This document shows positions 9,591-20,583 of a DNA stretch of 64,000 nucleotides, piece by piece. The stretch spans positions 62,001 through 126,000 of the forward strand of contig JASJFT010000051.1 of the NCBI GenBank assembly GCA_030770425.1. Direction: 5' to 3'. The DNA is from Darksidea phi (lineage: Eukaryota; Ascomycota; Dothideomycetes; Pleosporales; Lentitheciaceae). A model generated the notes under the pieces. That model ran no database searches, was not told the origin of the DNA, and saw nothing but the letters and a program-made list of their open reading frames with translations. The number at the start of each line of letters is the position of its first letter. The first letter of the stretch is position 1. The position numbers and the translations under genes are program-made.

Positions 9591-11136
9591 ATGGCTGTCA
9601 AGACTCTCATCGTCCGCAACATGTCCGGCCACGACCAACGCTTCCAGGTCCATGGCTGGAACAACAACCAGGACATCGTTGTCAAAGCACACCAAGAACA
9701 TCGCATCCAAGCAAACGATGGCTCTTCTGGTGCCATCATTGCAGTCCATGATGACCACATTGGTGAACAAGCCGAGATCACCAAATGCGGATACATGGGC
9801 AACGACTTCATCGACATGAGCAACATTTGCGGTGCCGGAGGCAACATGATCGTCCAGCAAGTCGGCGACGACAAGACCCGCAAGGGAGATCCAAGGTTTA
9901 TGCAGAACCTTAATGCTGCATGGAAGAAGGCGAGCCAGGGGACCAGGGATGAATTGAAAAACTGCGTACACGTCAAGGATGGCAAGGTTGTTCGCATGGA
10001 TGCCCCCAAAGACTTCCCCAAGCTTGAACAATTCGTCCGTACCTTTGCGGACGGCAAGACCTACATCGGTGTCGGTGCCTGGAATGGCAGTCCCGGGAAT
10101 GCCAATGACAATGCACAGGTGAGACTCTACTACCTGATTCCACTGGATGTAGCTAACTGAGACACAGAGCTCTGCCGCCCACGGCAGCAAAGACATCTTG
10201 ATCTGCTACAATGATGAAGATTGCACGCCGAAGTAAGCGTTCTGTAGATTAGTCCTTTTGTAATACAGTCACTCATTTATCTCTTTCTTTAGTGATGGCC
10301 CCCATGCTTCAGCTGTGACGACCAACTTCATTCTCGCACCAGGACCTCAGAATGGCGAGAGCTCCGAGAACCACCAGAACAACGAAACTATAGCCAATGA
10401 TACCAAAGCAAAGACAGAAGCGCTTCTTGCAGCGGCTGGAGGCGATCCTTCAAAAATCTCCCCGGAAGCCCTGCTAGCACTTGCGCAGGAGAATGGTGAG
10501 GCTGTAAATGGTAACGACGAGACTGCCGAGCCCACTCAAGCACTATTCACCACCCTTGCCGTTGGCGCGAAAGATCCAGGCCCAGGCATCAACCTCACCA
10601 ACAAATCCAACAAGGAGTCCGAATACTTCTTCTACGACAACTACTGGAACGGCAACGGAACAGCCGGCGCCAACTTCGACAAGCCGCTCAAGTCGGTCAA
10701 GCTAAAGCCGAACGCATCTCAGTTCGTGCCTTTGCCAAAAACCTTCAAAGGCCGAGTTCAGCGTGGCAAAGAACTTCCCTGCACTTGGGTCGAGTTCCAG
10801 CTCGAGGCAAGTGATGACCATCGCGCACATGGCGATATCAGTCTACAGCAGGGGTGTGATGGCGCAGCCACCATTGCTTCTACTGATGGAACCAACGTTT
10901 CCAATGGATTCACCCATGAGATCGTGTCAGGAGCGCCGGCTGCGGCGATCAGGAAGAAGCCAAACGGTGAACGCGCGATTGATACTACGGTGGGTAACTG
11001 GATGGGAGGGCCGAACCAGGCTGCGATCGACTATCTGAACAAAGTTGTTGGACAAAAGAGAGCATATATTCTTGGGGGTACCGGTGTGCCTGATGTCGCA
11101 TCTAAGAATAACCGACTAGCCGTTGTGATGTACTAG
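9591..11136 (+). CDS. Two-domain protein with internal duplication, function unknown
   Basis: Exons 9591-10118, 10168-10232 and 10293-11136 are joined by introns of 49 and 60 nt (GTGAG..CAG and GTAAGC..TTTAG), giving 478 residues. The second exon restores CYNDEDCTPNDGPH. I do not recognise the family with confidence. Residues about 1-215 and 294-478 look like two copies of one beta-rich domain. Each has an early Asn/aromatic segment, a central GNDFIDMSNICGAGGN versus HGDISLQQGCDGAAT block, and an ending of the type KTYIGVG...ILICYN versus RAYILGG...AVVMY. They are joined by a Gln/Asn/Glu/Ala-rich linker of about 80 residues. The D-[IM]-S-x(3)-[GC] block recalls thaumatin-like or GH64 folds, but this is a weak inference. 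No signal peptide or membrane segment is seen. The next gene is a PR-1-like CAP protein. Confidence 0.82.
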
Positions 11137-11905
11137 GAAGTGGGGCAGTAATGGCGGAGATGGGAGATGTTATGCCCTATAGTCTATCAAGACTATCGTA
11201 AATGTTAGTCGTAGCATAAATTGCTAGGGCCAATGAACTATGGAGGGAGGGTATGCTTAAATGGACGAAGGTGGCTGGCGTATGTAGTTGTCATTTGTAA
11301 TTCCTAGCCTGTTTTCCAGTATCAAACCCTGCATATCTAAAATCAAACGAACCGTAACGATGTTAAACTCTTCAAATAGTCATTTATCTGCATGTGACTG
11401 TTGTTCGAACCTCGTCAATCGTATACGGTTTGGTCCAACGTAAGCTAGCCAGACGAAGCTGCGAGGCCGGGCGTAATTGCGGCGAAGAATACTTTGCCGA
11501 GGCACGAGAACAAATACAAGGCGTCAGCATGCAGTGGCTGGAGCCCGCTTGCTTTGCCACCCACATGAAGATCTCAATGCGCCGTGTGCGCAGAACATGG
11601 GTCCCAGTCCGTTCATGCTGACCTCTTGTATGAGGCTCAGCCCTAAGACAAACAGGGCGTGTATTACAGCGCCTACAGTGTGCCTTACACTTCTCAGCTG
11701 AGTAACTGAGCAGCGCGATTCGCCCAATATTTTGTAAGCGTGACTGGTGGCCTTATGCAGACTAGACCGGGCTTAGAATTGCGATTTATTGACTCTCTAC
11801 TGCTATGCCGTACTGGTTCTCGTATGTATAAATGGTGAAAGCCATCTCCAAAGCTTGTGAATCATTACCTTCGACATCGTTCAATAATCGCTCTTATTAA
11901 TTGCC
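11137..11905. other. Intergenic region, no gene seen
   Basis: It contains the 3' flank of the duplicated-domain gene and the promoter of the CAP gene; TATAAA lies near 11826. No supported reading frame. Confidence 0.65.
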
Positions 11906-12628
11906 ATGCATGTGCCCTCTTTCGCCCAGGCCCTCGTGCCTCTCACTGCTCCCTATGTTTTCGTCGCTCCTGGCATCAATGATGGGAATTTCCAAAAAGC
12001 CGTCCTAGACACCCACAACGCCGATCGCGCTAAACACGGCGTACCCGCTCTTACATGGGACAACAAGCTCGCTCAATTTGCCCAGAACTGGGCCAATAAT
12101 TGCGAGTTCAAACACTCCGTAAGTCTTCTACTATTGTCTTTAATAGCGAAATGTTGATGATGAGGACAGGGCGGCCCATATGGCGAGAACCTTTACGGCT
12201 CTTGGACGACCGGTTCCTTCGACTTCATCAAGCAAACCCAATCCGGCATCCACAATGGCTGGTACGATGAGATCAAGAAGTACGACTTTAACAAGCCTGG
12301 TTTCTCGATGGAGACAGGCCACTTCACGCAGATGGTTTGGAAGAGCTCGAAACGTATTGGTTGTGCTTGGAACACCAACACTTGCAAGAGCAACGGCATG
12401 AACTTTTATAAATTGGTCTGCGAGTACGATCCGCGTGGGAACATTGTCGGTGGTAATTACTTCAAGGATAATGTTCCTAGGCCTATCAAGAAGGCCGATG
12501 CTGAGGAGGTAGAAGGTGAATTGGATCTCAGTGGCTTCCAGGAAGAAGAGATTAACCCCGGTGAGCAAGGTGTGCAGATTACGGTTCAAATAAGCGAACC
12601 ACCGGAGAGCGACATTGTTGAGCTATAG
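11906..12628 (+). CDS. CAP/SCP superfamily protein (PR-1-like)
   Basis: Exons 11906-12118 and 12170-12628 flank a 51-nt intron (GTAAGT..ACAG) and encode 223 residues. The alpha-beta-alpha CAP sandwich is clear: [10 protein letters not shown] with the first conserved His, [30 protein letters not shown] created by the splice, the CAP1 signature [11 protein letters not shown], and the CAP2 signature [14 protein letters not shown]. Fungal PR-1-like CAP proteins are usually secreted and bind sterols or fatty acids, and some affect virulence. Here the first 20 residues are only mildly hydrophobic and carry no basic start, so a classical signal peptide is doubtful; an upstream unrecognised exon could supply one. 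The acidic C-terminal tail (about 45 residues beyond CAP2) is unusual. The neighbouring duplicated-domain gene lies 769 bp upstream on the same strand. Confidence 0.9.
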
Positions 12629-13555
12629 ATCAGATTAGTTTGTACGCGTTGGGCAGGCTTGTCTATTAGAACTCCAGCACTAGAATGCAATACCGTTGGG
12701 CTATGAATTTCCTAGCTCGGGAAATTAACTTTGTGTTCATGAAATAAACGGATACGAGTTGTTACGGATGCTTGACTTCGTCCAAAATTGCCACACAAGC
12801 TAATACTAAAATGGCAATTTGAAGCATCTCCACAACGGTCTAATAGAGATCTTCGAATCAAACGACTGGACTGACCGCGGTGCAACATACAACCTCCACA
12901 ACTTCTAGGAAGGTGAACGGGTGTTGAAGGATTCACCTATTCATGCACTTTTATCCACCGTAAAATTTCACACGCTGTTGCAAATACAAAGCTTGCTTTG
13001 CATATTGATAACATATTCGTTATCGAGGACGAGGTCGTGAGTTTCTAGGCCTACCAGAATTGTCGAGCGGAATGCTTCGAACCACGTCATCGGCCACAAC
13101 TTGCTGATTATAGTGAGGCGATGAAACGGCCTCTGGGCTAGCGAAATCTATTTGTTTAAAAGTGTGGGATGGAGTCGGGGTTGATTAAAGCATGACTCTG
13201 TTTCGTTCTACATGCTCTCCCAGCTCCTCAACTCCGTAATACAGTGGTTTGGAATTCCACTTCTTACCAAAAATTCTTCTCTCCTACAGAACGCAATCAA
13301 AGCATAAGTAGAGACTTTGTCACAGTGAGGAAATCAGGGTGAATCACTGTGAGGGAAAGAAGTGAGAACTGCGGTTGATTGTAATAGCTCTGTATGAGAG
13401 CAGCTTATATAGAACAGAATGCGGCGTAGCAGCCAGGAGTAGTCATGTGAGCTGACCTGGTGAGTGAGCTAGCCTGATAGACTTATTGAATGTGATAGCT
13501 CTCAATTAATAATGGGCTGAGTATAAATTCTGGACCGGATGCAATAGCGGATTGA
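12629..13555. other. Intergenic region with LTR-like fragment
   Basis: There is no supported gene. Read on the minus strand, 13250-13510 looks like a retrotransposon LTR promoter: a TATATAAG box followed by pyrimidine-rich sequence. An inverted pair TCACAGTGA/TCACTGTGA lies at about 13319-13352. I could not define terminal TG..CA ends or a target duplication, so it is not called as an element. Confidence 0.4.
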
Positions 13556-14281
13556 CTAGAAATATGGAGCTAGTTCCCGCTCCGCCTCGCCAGCTTTCAC
13601 GACGATAGTATCCTGCATCTTGGTGGTATACACCTTAGCGGCGACGAACGCGTCTACAGTTGAGATAACCGCCTGAACAAACGCGGCGTGCGTAGCAAAC
13701 GGCGCCTGATCCCAAATCAAATCGAGGAATGCTAGTCTATCTGTGCTTGGGGAGGCGATCGCAGAAACCGGCACGTCTTACTTGGGCAGGCCGTCGTTGT
13801 GGTTGTGATTGTGGTGGGCACGCCCGTACCGATTGTATCAAAGCCCACAGCCGGCTCGACACGCGGGAAATACGAAGAGACGACCGGATTGCCATTGATA
13901 TACTATGGCCGCATGTTCGAACTGCAGCTGGTGGAGAAGGTGATAGTGGTGGTGATGACGGTGAAGAGCGGATCGTTGGGAATGGCGGCCCGCGGGTAGT
14001 TGCTGTCCCGCTTTAGGTGCCGGTAAAGCGACAACTGCCTGTAGCTACTACCGCTTCGGCTTACTGATGGTCTACGGTGGCACCAGTCCCCGGATGATGG
14101 CTTAGGTGTCTGGGCGATCCAGCATGCGCTCAGTTCGAATGGTGAAGGGCATTAGCACTTGGATCACGTCGCCGGTCTTCCAGGTCCGGCTCAGGATAGC
14201 TACGTGCTGGATTGAACGTCCTTGGTGGACTTAGCCTCCCCGTTGGCGATGAGCTGGAAGCCGTTACGAACCCAGCGGGGC

Positions 14282-14295
14282 ACCCGTAGTTTGAT
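14282..14295. repeat. SINE target-site duplication, distal copy
   Basis: This 14-bp sequence matches 14840-14853 with a single transition. The pair brackets SINE copy A exactly. Confidence 0.85.
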
Positions 14296-14839
14296 TTGTA
14301 AGGATTTCCATTGTGGTATCTATGTAGTGGTAGCTACTAGAACGCACGAAACACAGTAGGGGGGTTGAACGAACCCAGCTTTAGTTGCATATCCAGGGAA
14401 ACTTCTTCGGTACAAAGCCACTGGGCGAAAGCACTGTAAGATAGCCGTAGACTGCCAATTTAGGTCACACAATATCCACCTCTTCCCAGTAAGGGTTAGG
14501 GCAAGTTCTATTATTCCTGGCCTTAAAGCTAGAAAGTAGGCTGGGTAGAACTTCTAGCCACGTGGCTATTTTTCCTTGGGGCGGGTGGGGGGTTGAGGTT
14601 CGGAGGTGGATAGGCGAAAATCGATTGAGCCGAAAAAAGGGCGCCGAGCTCGCTTCGCCCTCGCTTCCCCGGCGTACGGAATTAAGGGGCGATTTTACCC
14701 CCCAAATATGGTCCCCGCCTTCCATAATTTGGGCTGTGAGAGAATTTGAGGGAGGGAGTAGGAATCGAATCTACGTCAATTCACTGGCAGGATGATATTA
14801 ACTTCCAGGTCAAGGCTCTCACACCACTCGACCATCCCT
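14296..14839 (-). mobile_element. tRNA-derived SINE, copy A, inserted in GH127 pseudogene
   Basis: On the minus strand the element starts with a tRNA-like head (AGGGATGGTCGAGTGGTGTG, containing a pol III A box) and a diverged B box (GATTCGATTCC), followed by about 440 bp of unrelated body. It aligns along its whole length with 20584-21143 on the other strand. It is flanked by a 14-bp direct repeat, ATCAAATTACGGGT upstream and ATCAAACTACGGGT downstream on the minus strand (plus-strand 14840-14853 and 14282-14295). Both flanks read IKLRV in the host gene frame. That is a target-site duplication from LINE-type target-primed integration. Confidence 0.88.
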
Positions 14840-14853
14840 ACCCGTAATTTGAT
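14840..14853. repeat. SINE target-site duplication, proximal copy
   Basis: Partner of 14282-14295. Removing one copy plus the SINE restores the GH127 reading through DIKLRVPRW. Confidence 0.85.
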
Positions 14854-15900
14854 ATCCAGCGGTCCCTGTCCAGGGACAGTGAAGTTGGCCATGTCCCCAC
14901 GTGGAAAGGCCGTCTCCTGGTAGAGCGTCTACTGGTACTTGGTGACGCTCTGGGCCAGCTTGAGTGTGTTGTATATCGTGCACATCTCGGTGCCGTTCTG
15001 GGCGATGGCATTAGGGATGCTGTCCCGATTCTAGAATAATTCGGGGTTGTCGTTAACGCCTGAATAGTTGCCGCCGTTGCCGTCGGTGTCGTAGAAGTTA
15101 TGGGCTGCGGTAAAGTTCGCGCGCACCGCTCTGCTCATAGACCCCGCCAGCAATGTATGGGCTCCCACGCGTATTTGAGTTCGGCCCGGGTCGGATTTCT
15201 CTTGAGGTCGAGCTGGTTCCTGTCGCCGACGGTCAGCGTGAGATGCGCCCATTTGGCCACCTTCACTACCAGTTGCAGGGCCTGGGAGTTGTTGGTGTTG
15301 TAATACGCGTCCAAAAGCCCCTGCATGGTCTTGTGCTGCGTGTGCCATGCCGCCCACGGTGTTGGCGTTGAGTCCATGCACTGCGAAAAGCGACCACTTC
15401 GGCCACCATCCAGTCGAGCTTGCCTTTGAGAGCCGTTTCGCCCTGTTAGGCATGCGCTTGGGAAATGGACGTCATGATATGGCTTTTCCGGTGTCATCTG
15501 AGCAGCCCGCCGGACGGAGAAACACCGTTGGGGTTGGGCCGGCCAGCCTGGCTGTTGAAAAGAACGAGGGATCGGCGCTCGCCGTACGCCCCTAGGAACC
15601 CCTTGACCAAGCGGCGCTTCTACTGTAGCAAGCCTTCGCCGAGTCGTACCTGGTCGAGGAGGGATGGTCGTACTGGCGTGGTAATCCCCCGGGCCCGGAT
15701 CCGCGCTTCCAGTCCGTTGCCATCCTGGATTCTTAAGTACTCTTGGGGTGCGGCATGCAAGACCGTTACGGTGCAAAAACTTTGGACGATCCGGATCTGG
15801 GGTATACCTTGGCGAGCGGTCGGCTTCTGCCGCTAAGATTTCCCGGAGTTTGCTGCTTGATTGCAGTCACAGCCGCATCCGCCACATCAACCCCGTACCT

Positions 15901-16508
15901 ATGGCTTTATCGATCGCAGAAGTCCCGACCACAAGGCAAGAACATTAAATCTTCGCGTTGGGGGTTTTACGAAGGCAGAATAGAGGGTGAAAAGCCCAAT
16001 GATGCTTTTCCAGCAGTCTGCCGGCCTGGCTTCAACGCACAGATATATGCCAGATGGGCGGTCTTTCATTGAGATCCTGAAGCTCGGTCAGCGCTAAATT
16101 AGCTTAGAGTAACGACTTCCCGCCTAAGTCAATGTGCTTTTTAAGAACATCGACAAAGCTAAAGTCATGTGCTTCGATGTTTAGCGAGCGCCCTTGCACT
16201 AGGAATAGAATAGTTTGCGTCCAGGTACAGAATCACTTCGATAAAATGGAATGCGTGCACAGCTACATAGCCGTATATAGTGAATCCAATTAACCAACCA
16301 AAGCATTCGAACTAGATAGCTCTAGGTTTGGCCCCGGGTACAAAGTAACCAAGTACGTAGCGACTTTCTCGGGCTAAGTATGCGCATAAAAAGAGAGTAG
16401 GGTTCCAGTGATGACACTGCTCTTTAAGTAACCCTTGATCGGATCCTTTGGGGAAATAAAAGCCTCAGAATCATACATCCCACCAATGCCATTGATATGG
16501 GCGCTAAA
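15901..16508. other. Intergenic region, nothing recognised
   Basis: It follows the 5' end of the GH127 relic. Open frames on both strands are short and lack motifs. Confidence 0.6.
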
Positions 16509-16976
16509 TCACTGGCAGTCAATGCAATCACAACCACCCATAGCCGGTCCCACGACGTGGAACCACTCCGCCGGAGATACCCAGCAGCAGAACGGAGTAA
16601 GAACCAGGAATAATGTGAGTGCAAGAACCCTTGCTAGTGCTTTTTTGCATGATCGAAGCGCTTTGCTGATGGAGCGTTTCCAATGGTCGTATTGCGTGGA
16701 GCCAGAATTAATTTTTTGACGAAGTTTGCGTGTGAGACGGAGGAGCGAGGAATGGTGGTGCTGACGCTCGCGGGAAAATCGGGAGGGCTTATTTGCAGCG
16801 TCTGGCGGTGTAGTAAGGTGATCACTCTTAGTCCCTTTTTCTCGGAGAAGGCCTGCAGATGCATTGTTCGGAGGCGGAAAATACGAGGGTGAGCTACTTG
16901 ATTTATCGTTGCATTCCGTATAAGGTGGGAGAGGGGAGGTTAACGATCGGGACGAACGGAGCGACTTTTCGCCCAT
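16509..16976 (-). CDS. Hypothetical 155-residue protein with one membrane helix
   Basis: This is a single open frame with ATG at 16976 in a reasonable context (CTCCTAAAATGGGC). Residues 1-110 are polar and Ser/Pro/Arg/Lys-rich. They are followed by one strongly hydrophobic stretch near 115-137 (ALARVLALTLFLVLTPFCCW) and a Cys-containing tail ending CDCIDCQ. A TATATAG string lies 24 nt upstream. I recognise no family. The charged-then-hydrophobic layout could be a small tail-anchored protein, but chance is a real alternative because the region is otherwise gene-poor. Confidence 0.3.
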   Translation of the reverse strand: MGEKSLRSSRSLTSPLPPYTECNDKSSSSPSYFPPPNNASAGLLREKGTKSDHLTTPPDAANKPSRFSRERQHHHSSLLRLTRKLRQKINSGSTQYDHWKRSISKALRSCKKALARVLALTLFLVLTPFCCWVSPAEWFHVVGPAMGGCDCIDCQ

Positions 16977-18243
16977 TTTAGGAGTGGGAATCCGTCTTCT
17001 ATATAACTACTTTTCTAGACGCTGGCTCAGTGAAAGAATAGGAGCGACTGAACTAGGATATTCAGAAGTGTATGCGGGGTTGACGATACGAGATAAGATC
17101 ATGTGACCGTCAGCCGACGCGTCGTCTCGTGTTCGGCTGGAACGGTTAGAAGCGGGTTAACAACATCGATTTCCAGCCTTGGAAAAGGCTCCAAAACTCG
17201 GTTCTCCTTGCTGGTAAGCCGAAATAGCCGGGTTACGATTGGAAAACTAAGGGAAAGCGATAAGAAGGAAGTCTAGTAATAGGAGGGTAAGTATTAAGAG
17301 CAACGGGTTAATAGGACGAGGAGTAATACCTAGCAAAGATAAGTATAAGGAAATCCATAGAGTAAAACCCCGAATAGGGATTACTAATATCTTTACTTTC
17401 TCTTTTCTAGTGTATTATTTTTCTAGTCTTTTAGAGATTTTATATTTCACTTCCTTAGTTCCTATCTTTTCTTCGTCTATGCTTCTAATTCCTCTTATAT
17501 AAAGCTCTAGCTTTTGAAAAGGGATATTTTTCAACTTTTATATACTAAGAGACTCTTAGCTTTTTACCTACTCTTTGACCGTGGCACACAGGAACGGGTG
17601 AGGTTATGGTGTGTGGCTCATGTGACGTTTTGACTCAAACCACTGTAAATACGTAGGATTGTCCCGCGCATTTATTCCCCTCTCCCCTCTTTGCGCTCTC
17701 TTCCCGTTTCTAGATTCAATATTTCCTACCACCCCCGGGATATCTCGGAAATGCACTTGATGCAAGTTGTTACGGTCCCGTTCGTCTCCGCCGTTTCAGG
17801 GACAGTTGCAGCCCCTGTCAGCGGTACCAGAAGTCTGTTCCCGCATGATATAGTGCGGGATGCTGCTCGAAGGCAACATTTTATCCGTGACTTTACGGGA
17901 AATGGTGAATCTAGTTCCGATGGATGGAAGGACGGCGAGCATTTGATGCTCTGGGGCGGGAATACATGCTTTTCGGCAGCCAGCTTCTCCCGTTGAAATG
18001 GACAATGTCAAAGGGGTCCTGCACTTACAATCTTTTTGCAAAAGCTAATCCCCGGATTTTGATACTGATGGATCAGCAGTGTGAGGTGGGGGATTCCCAG
18101 TACAATATAAGCAACCACTACGCCTCGACTTCGTCTCCTTCACGTTTTTCAGAAGAACCACACAAATTACCGATACAATTACCAGAATCCCTTACAACAC
18201 TACAGCTAAAGGCAATCATTTCTAAACCTAGAAGTTGAGCGCC
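16977..18243. other. Intergenic, partly AT-rich
   Basis: From about 17270 to 17570 the sequence is AT-rich and TA-biased, compatible with RIP-decayed DNA. I see no gene. Frames around 17691-18041 overlap on both strands and show no motif. Confidence 0.6.
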
Positions 18244-18354
18244 ATGGATATACCCAAAATATTTATCGCTTCCCTCGCTCTCACCTTCGCCTCTACTGCT
18301 TCCACCGCTTCCAACGAAAACGAGCCTAACTCCACTTCGAGCCTCGAGCAATGA
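18244..18354 (+). CDS. Possible 36-residue secreted peptide
   Basis: ATG at 18244 (context GCGCCATGG) opens a 36-codon frame. Its first 20 residues have the form of a signal peptide: MDIPK, then IFIASLALTFASTASTA. A short Asn/Glu/Ser-rich tail ending SSLEQ follows. There is no Cys and no recognised family. It may be the first exon of a longer gene, although I found no good splice donor, or it may be a chance frame. Confidence 0.2.
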   Translation: MDIPKIFIASLALTFASTASTASNENEPNSTSSLEQ

Positions 18355-20131
18355 AGCAAAATCTTCGGGAAGAGAGAGCTCGAGGTTCTCTGCCGTGTAG
18401 TAGGCAACAAAAAGATTCAAGAGGATTAGCTCTCACCGTACAGCCGCTGTCCAACAGCAGGGGTATATGCTCTCCCGTGGCGCAGAGTGCTCAACTATGG
18501 AGTGGGGGCAAACTTTCCCTAATAAGTGTGACCGCAAATTCTATGAGTAAGTGCCTAACGATGACATGTAAGGAGTCCTAATGTGGCTAATGCTAGATGT
18601 AGGGACGAGAAGTGCAAAGGAGAAAGGGGAAGGGCGAGGCCCCAAGGATGTTAAGGGTTATATTTGCGAGGGGAAGGGGGCCTAGATTGCACTGTACCAG
18701 CATGTCCCGCTGCTGCGTAGCTTTCCCGAGCCGTCTTTGATTTCCTCGATTACGGTCTTTATTTCTAGGTTTGTTGGTGGCTTTCCAAAACGTTCCCATT
18801 AGTTTCGCTCTTGCACAACCACCCACCCTCCCGATGCGTCTCACTAAGTCCTTGTTTCTCTTCTCGTCTTTCCACACTCGCCCCCTGCAACGGATCCCAT
18901 CCAATGTTAAGATTCGACTCTCAAACCACGTCCACACACCCTCTTTTAATGCTACCCCCCTCCGCATCTGCGGCCACGCCTTCGTCGCCGATCCATCGGT
19001 TCTCGGTATTCCACTCCGCCTAACTGCGCCCTTCTCGGTCCGCCATCTAAATCCCTCTCGGTATTCCAGCATACCTGCAGTATCAATGTACATTGTTGCA
19101 GGTGTATGTTTTATACGCATGTATATTCTCGGTGGAGTTTCATGGGGGAGTGGGTGCTGATTAGTATGTGCGTGGTATAGGACGGCGCAAGCGTGTGCGA
19201 AGCATGAGCATGTGGTTGCAGAGGGGATGATGGGAAGGGTATGACGGATAGGGTTCGTTTCGGGCGGCTGTCGATGCAATCTTGTAATCGCACCCTTGTT
19301 GGGTTTTAGGGTTTCGGGATGGCGGTATAATGGGCGAGGCTTTGGGTCTGTTCGGTGACTCCCTTTGCATGCACGTGTGGATACGGTGCTACCCACGGTC
19401 AGTAGGCTCCAGAGAAGCGCCCTGCTCGTACATGCCTAAGATTCAAGGAGTCAGACTCTTACGAATCACCACTATGGCGTTTTCTATGCCTCTCTACTTT
19501 TGGGCCCCCTCCATAGCCAAGACTCCCAAAATTCGAACCATTTCCCCTGATCTCCCCGTATAAGCACATAGATATTCCAGTGCAAAGCATAGAAGACTTA
19601 AATGTCCCTACTACATTTACTTCCGCAACCCGAGACTCCACACCATCACACAAATAACTCACTCTCAACGTGCACTGTATCACCAACTTCGCCATAGCCC
19701 TATATTCTCCTCCCTAATATTGCGCCTGCTCTCATCTAAATGGAGCAAACCGTCTTAAAATGTGGTTTCTACGCCAGGGAGCAACACCCTAAAGCATTGA
19801 GCTTTCGGCAAATGAACGACACGTCTCTCAATCCTTTCCACCACGAACTGCCAGCGCTTTCTGTGAAATGTTTTGCAGTGAGGTATTTGCGAGTGTTACC
19901 TGTAAGTGGATGATTTGGATTTTGTCGTGGGTCCTTGGAAGATTGCAATCTAGTAGCTACTACTATAGCAGAACAGCATTGGAAGCCCTTATAAATAGAG
20001 TCTTCGGTAGTTATATCTAATAGTGGTAGAATAAGATTGAAGTGTAAGGGTCTACTCAAAGATAATAATACCCGGTAACATCTTATTCTAATAATAAATT
20101 ATAACTATCCTCTTTATAATACACTTGGAGC
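18355..20131. other. Intergenic region, no supported gene
   Basis: Long but overlapping frames occur on both strands at 18593-19396. Their composition (Pro/Arg/His mixtures, no hydrophobic periodicity) looks like chance. Nothing else is recognised. Confidence 0.6.
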
Positions 20132-20277
20132 ATCTCACGATCGACAGTACTGCAGCTCTACAGCTCTATTCTAGTATATAAGGCGTATGGCACCTCTACT
20201 ATGTACAAACCCCTACTGTATTTGGTACAGACCATAAAAAAAGAGACTCCCACTATGCAAATCCAAACTAAATCAAT
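20132..20277. repeat. Dispersed ~140-bp repeat, copy 2
   Basis: Same orientation as copies 1 and 3. With copy 3 it shares an additional upstream block (ATCTCA, then GATCGA and AGTACTG). It is the most diverged of the three and lies 300 bp upstream of SINE copy B. Confidence 0.85.
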
Positions 20278-20583
20278 ACTCTTACTATAAGATTAGTTAA
20301 CGCGATCGCTATAACTTCCAATCCGGTATCGTCGATTCTTAATAGCGTATCGGTAGCATGAATAATCATTGTACAGTATTTAAGGTTAGAATGCGCTCGG
20401 TAGTACTTTGAACCCACGTAAAAGCTTTCTCTAATATCCCCGTCCTAGTATCCGAACCCCTGAACGGTGACGTGTATTCTGGACCAAAAATCGATACCTT
20501 TACCTTTGCTCGGTTCATTACATTCAACGCAGCAAAGTCAAATTGGAAAATCCTATTAAGCCTAAGGGTATATACTATTTGAT

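Larger units (their letters stand above)
13556..15900 (-). pseudogene. GH127 (DUF1680) beta-L-arabinofuranosidase pseudogene
   Basis: Pieces of a GH127 protein are readable in order on the minus strand: VRLGEGLLQ and VLFNSQAGRPNPNGV (about 15550-15660), LKGKLDWMVAE and GLLDAYYNTNNSQAL (about 15290-15430), LKRNPTRAELKYAW, FTAAHNFYDTDGNGGNY and NAIAQNGTEMCTIYNTLKL (about 14950-15110), ANFTVPGQGPLDIKLRV (about 14840-14890), then PRWVRNGFQLIANGE and GDVIQVLMPFTIR (about 14140-14280), and a C-terminal APFATHAAFVQAV block (13556-13774). Intact relatives act on beta-L-arabinofuranosides of plant walls. The gene is dead: the frame shifts repeatedly, a TAG replaces Gln at 15031-15033 (CAG to TAG), further stops follow, and a SINE is inserted at 14296-14839. 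Its loss sits beside intact pectin-degrading genes. Outer limits are approximate. Confidence 0.85.

Noticed and set aside
15135..15776. 213-residue minus-strand frame as an intact gene
   Set aside because: It crosses several GH127 frames. Only parts of it read GH127, so it belongs to the pseudogene.
18593..19396. 267-residue open frame on the minus strand (and overlapping plus frames)
   Set aside because: There is no domain, no hydrophobic core pattern and mixed low-likelihood composition, with equally long frames on the other strand.
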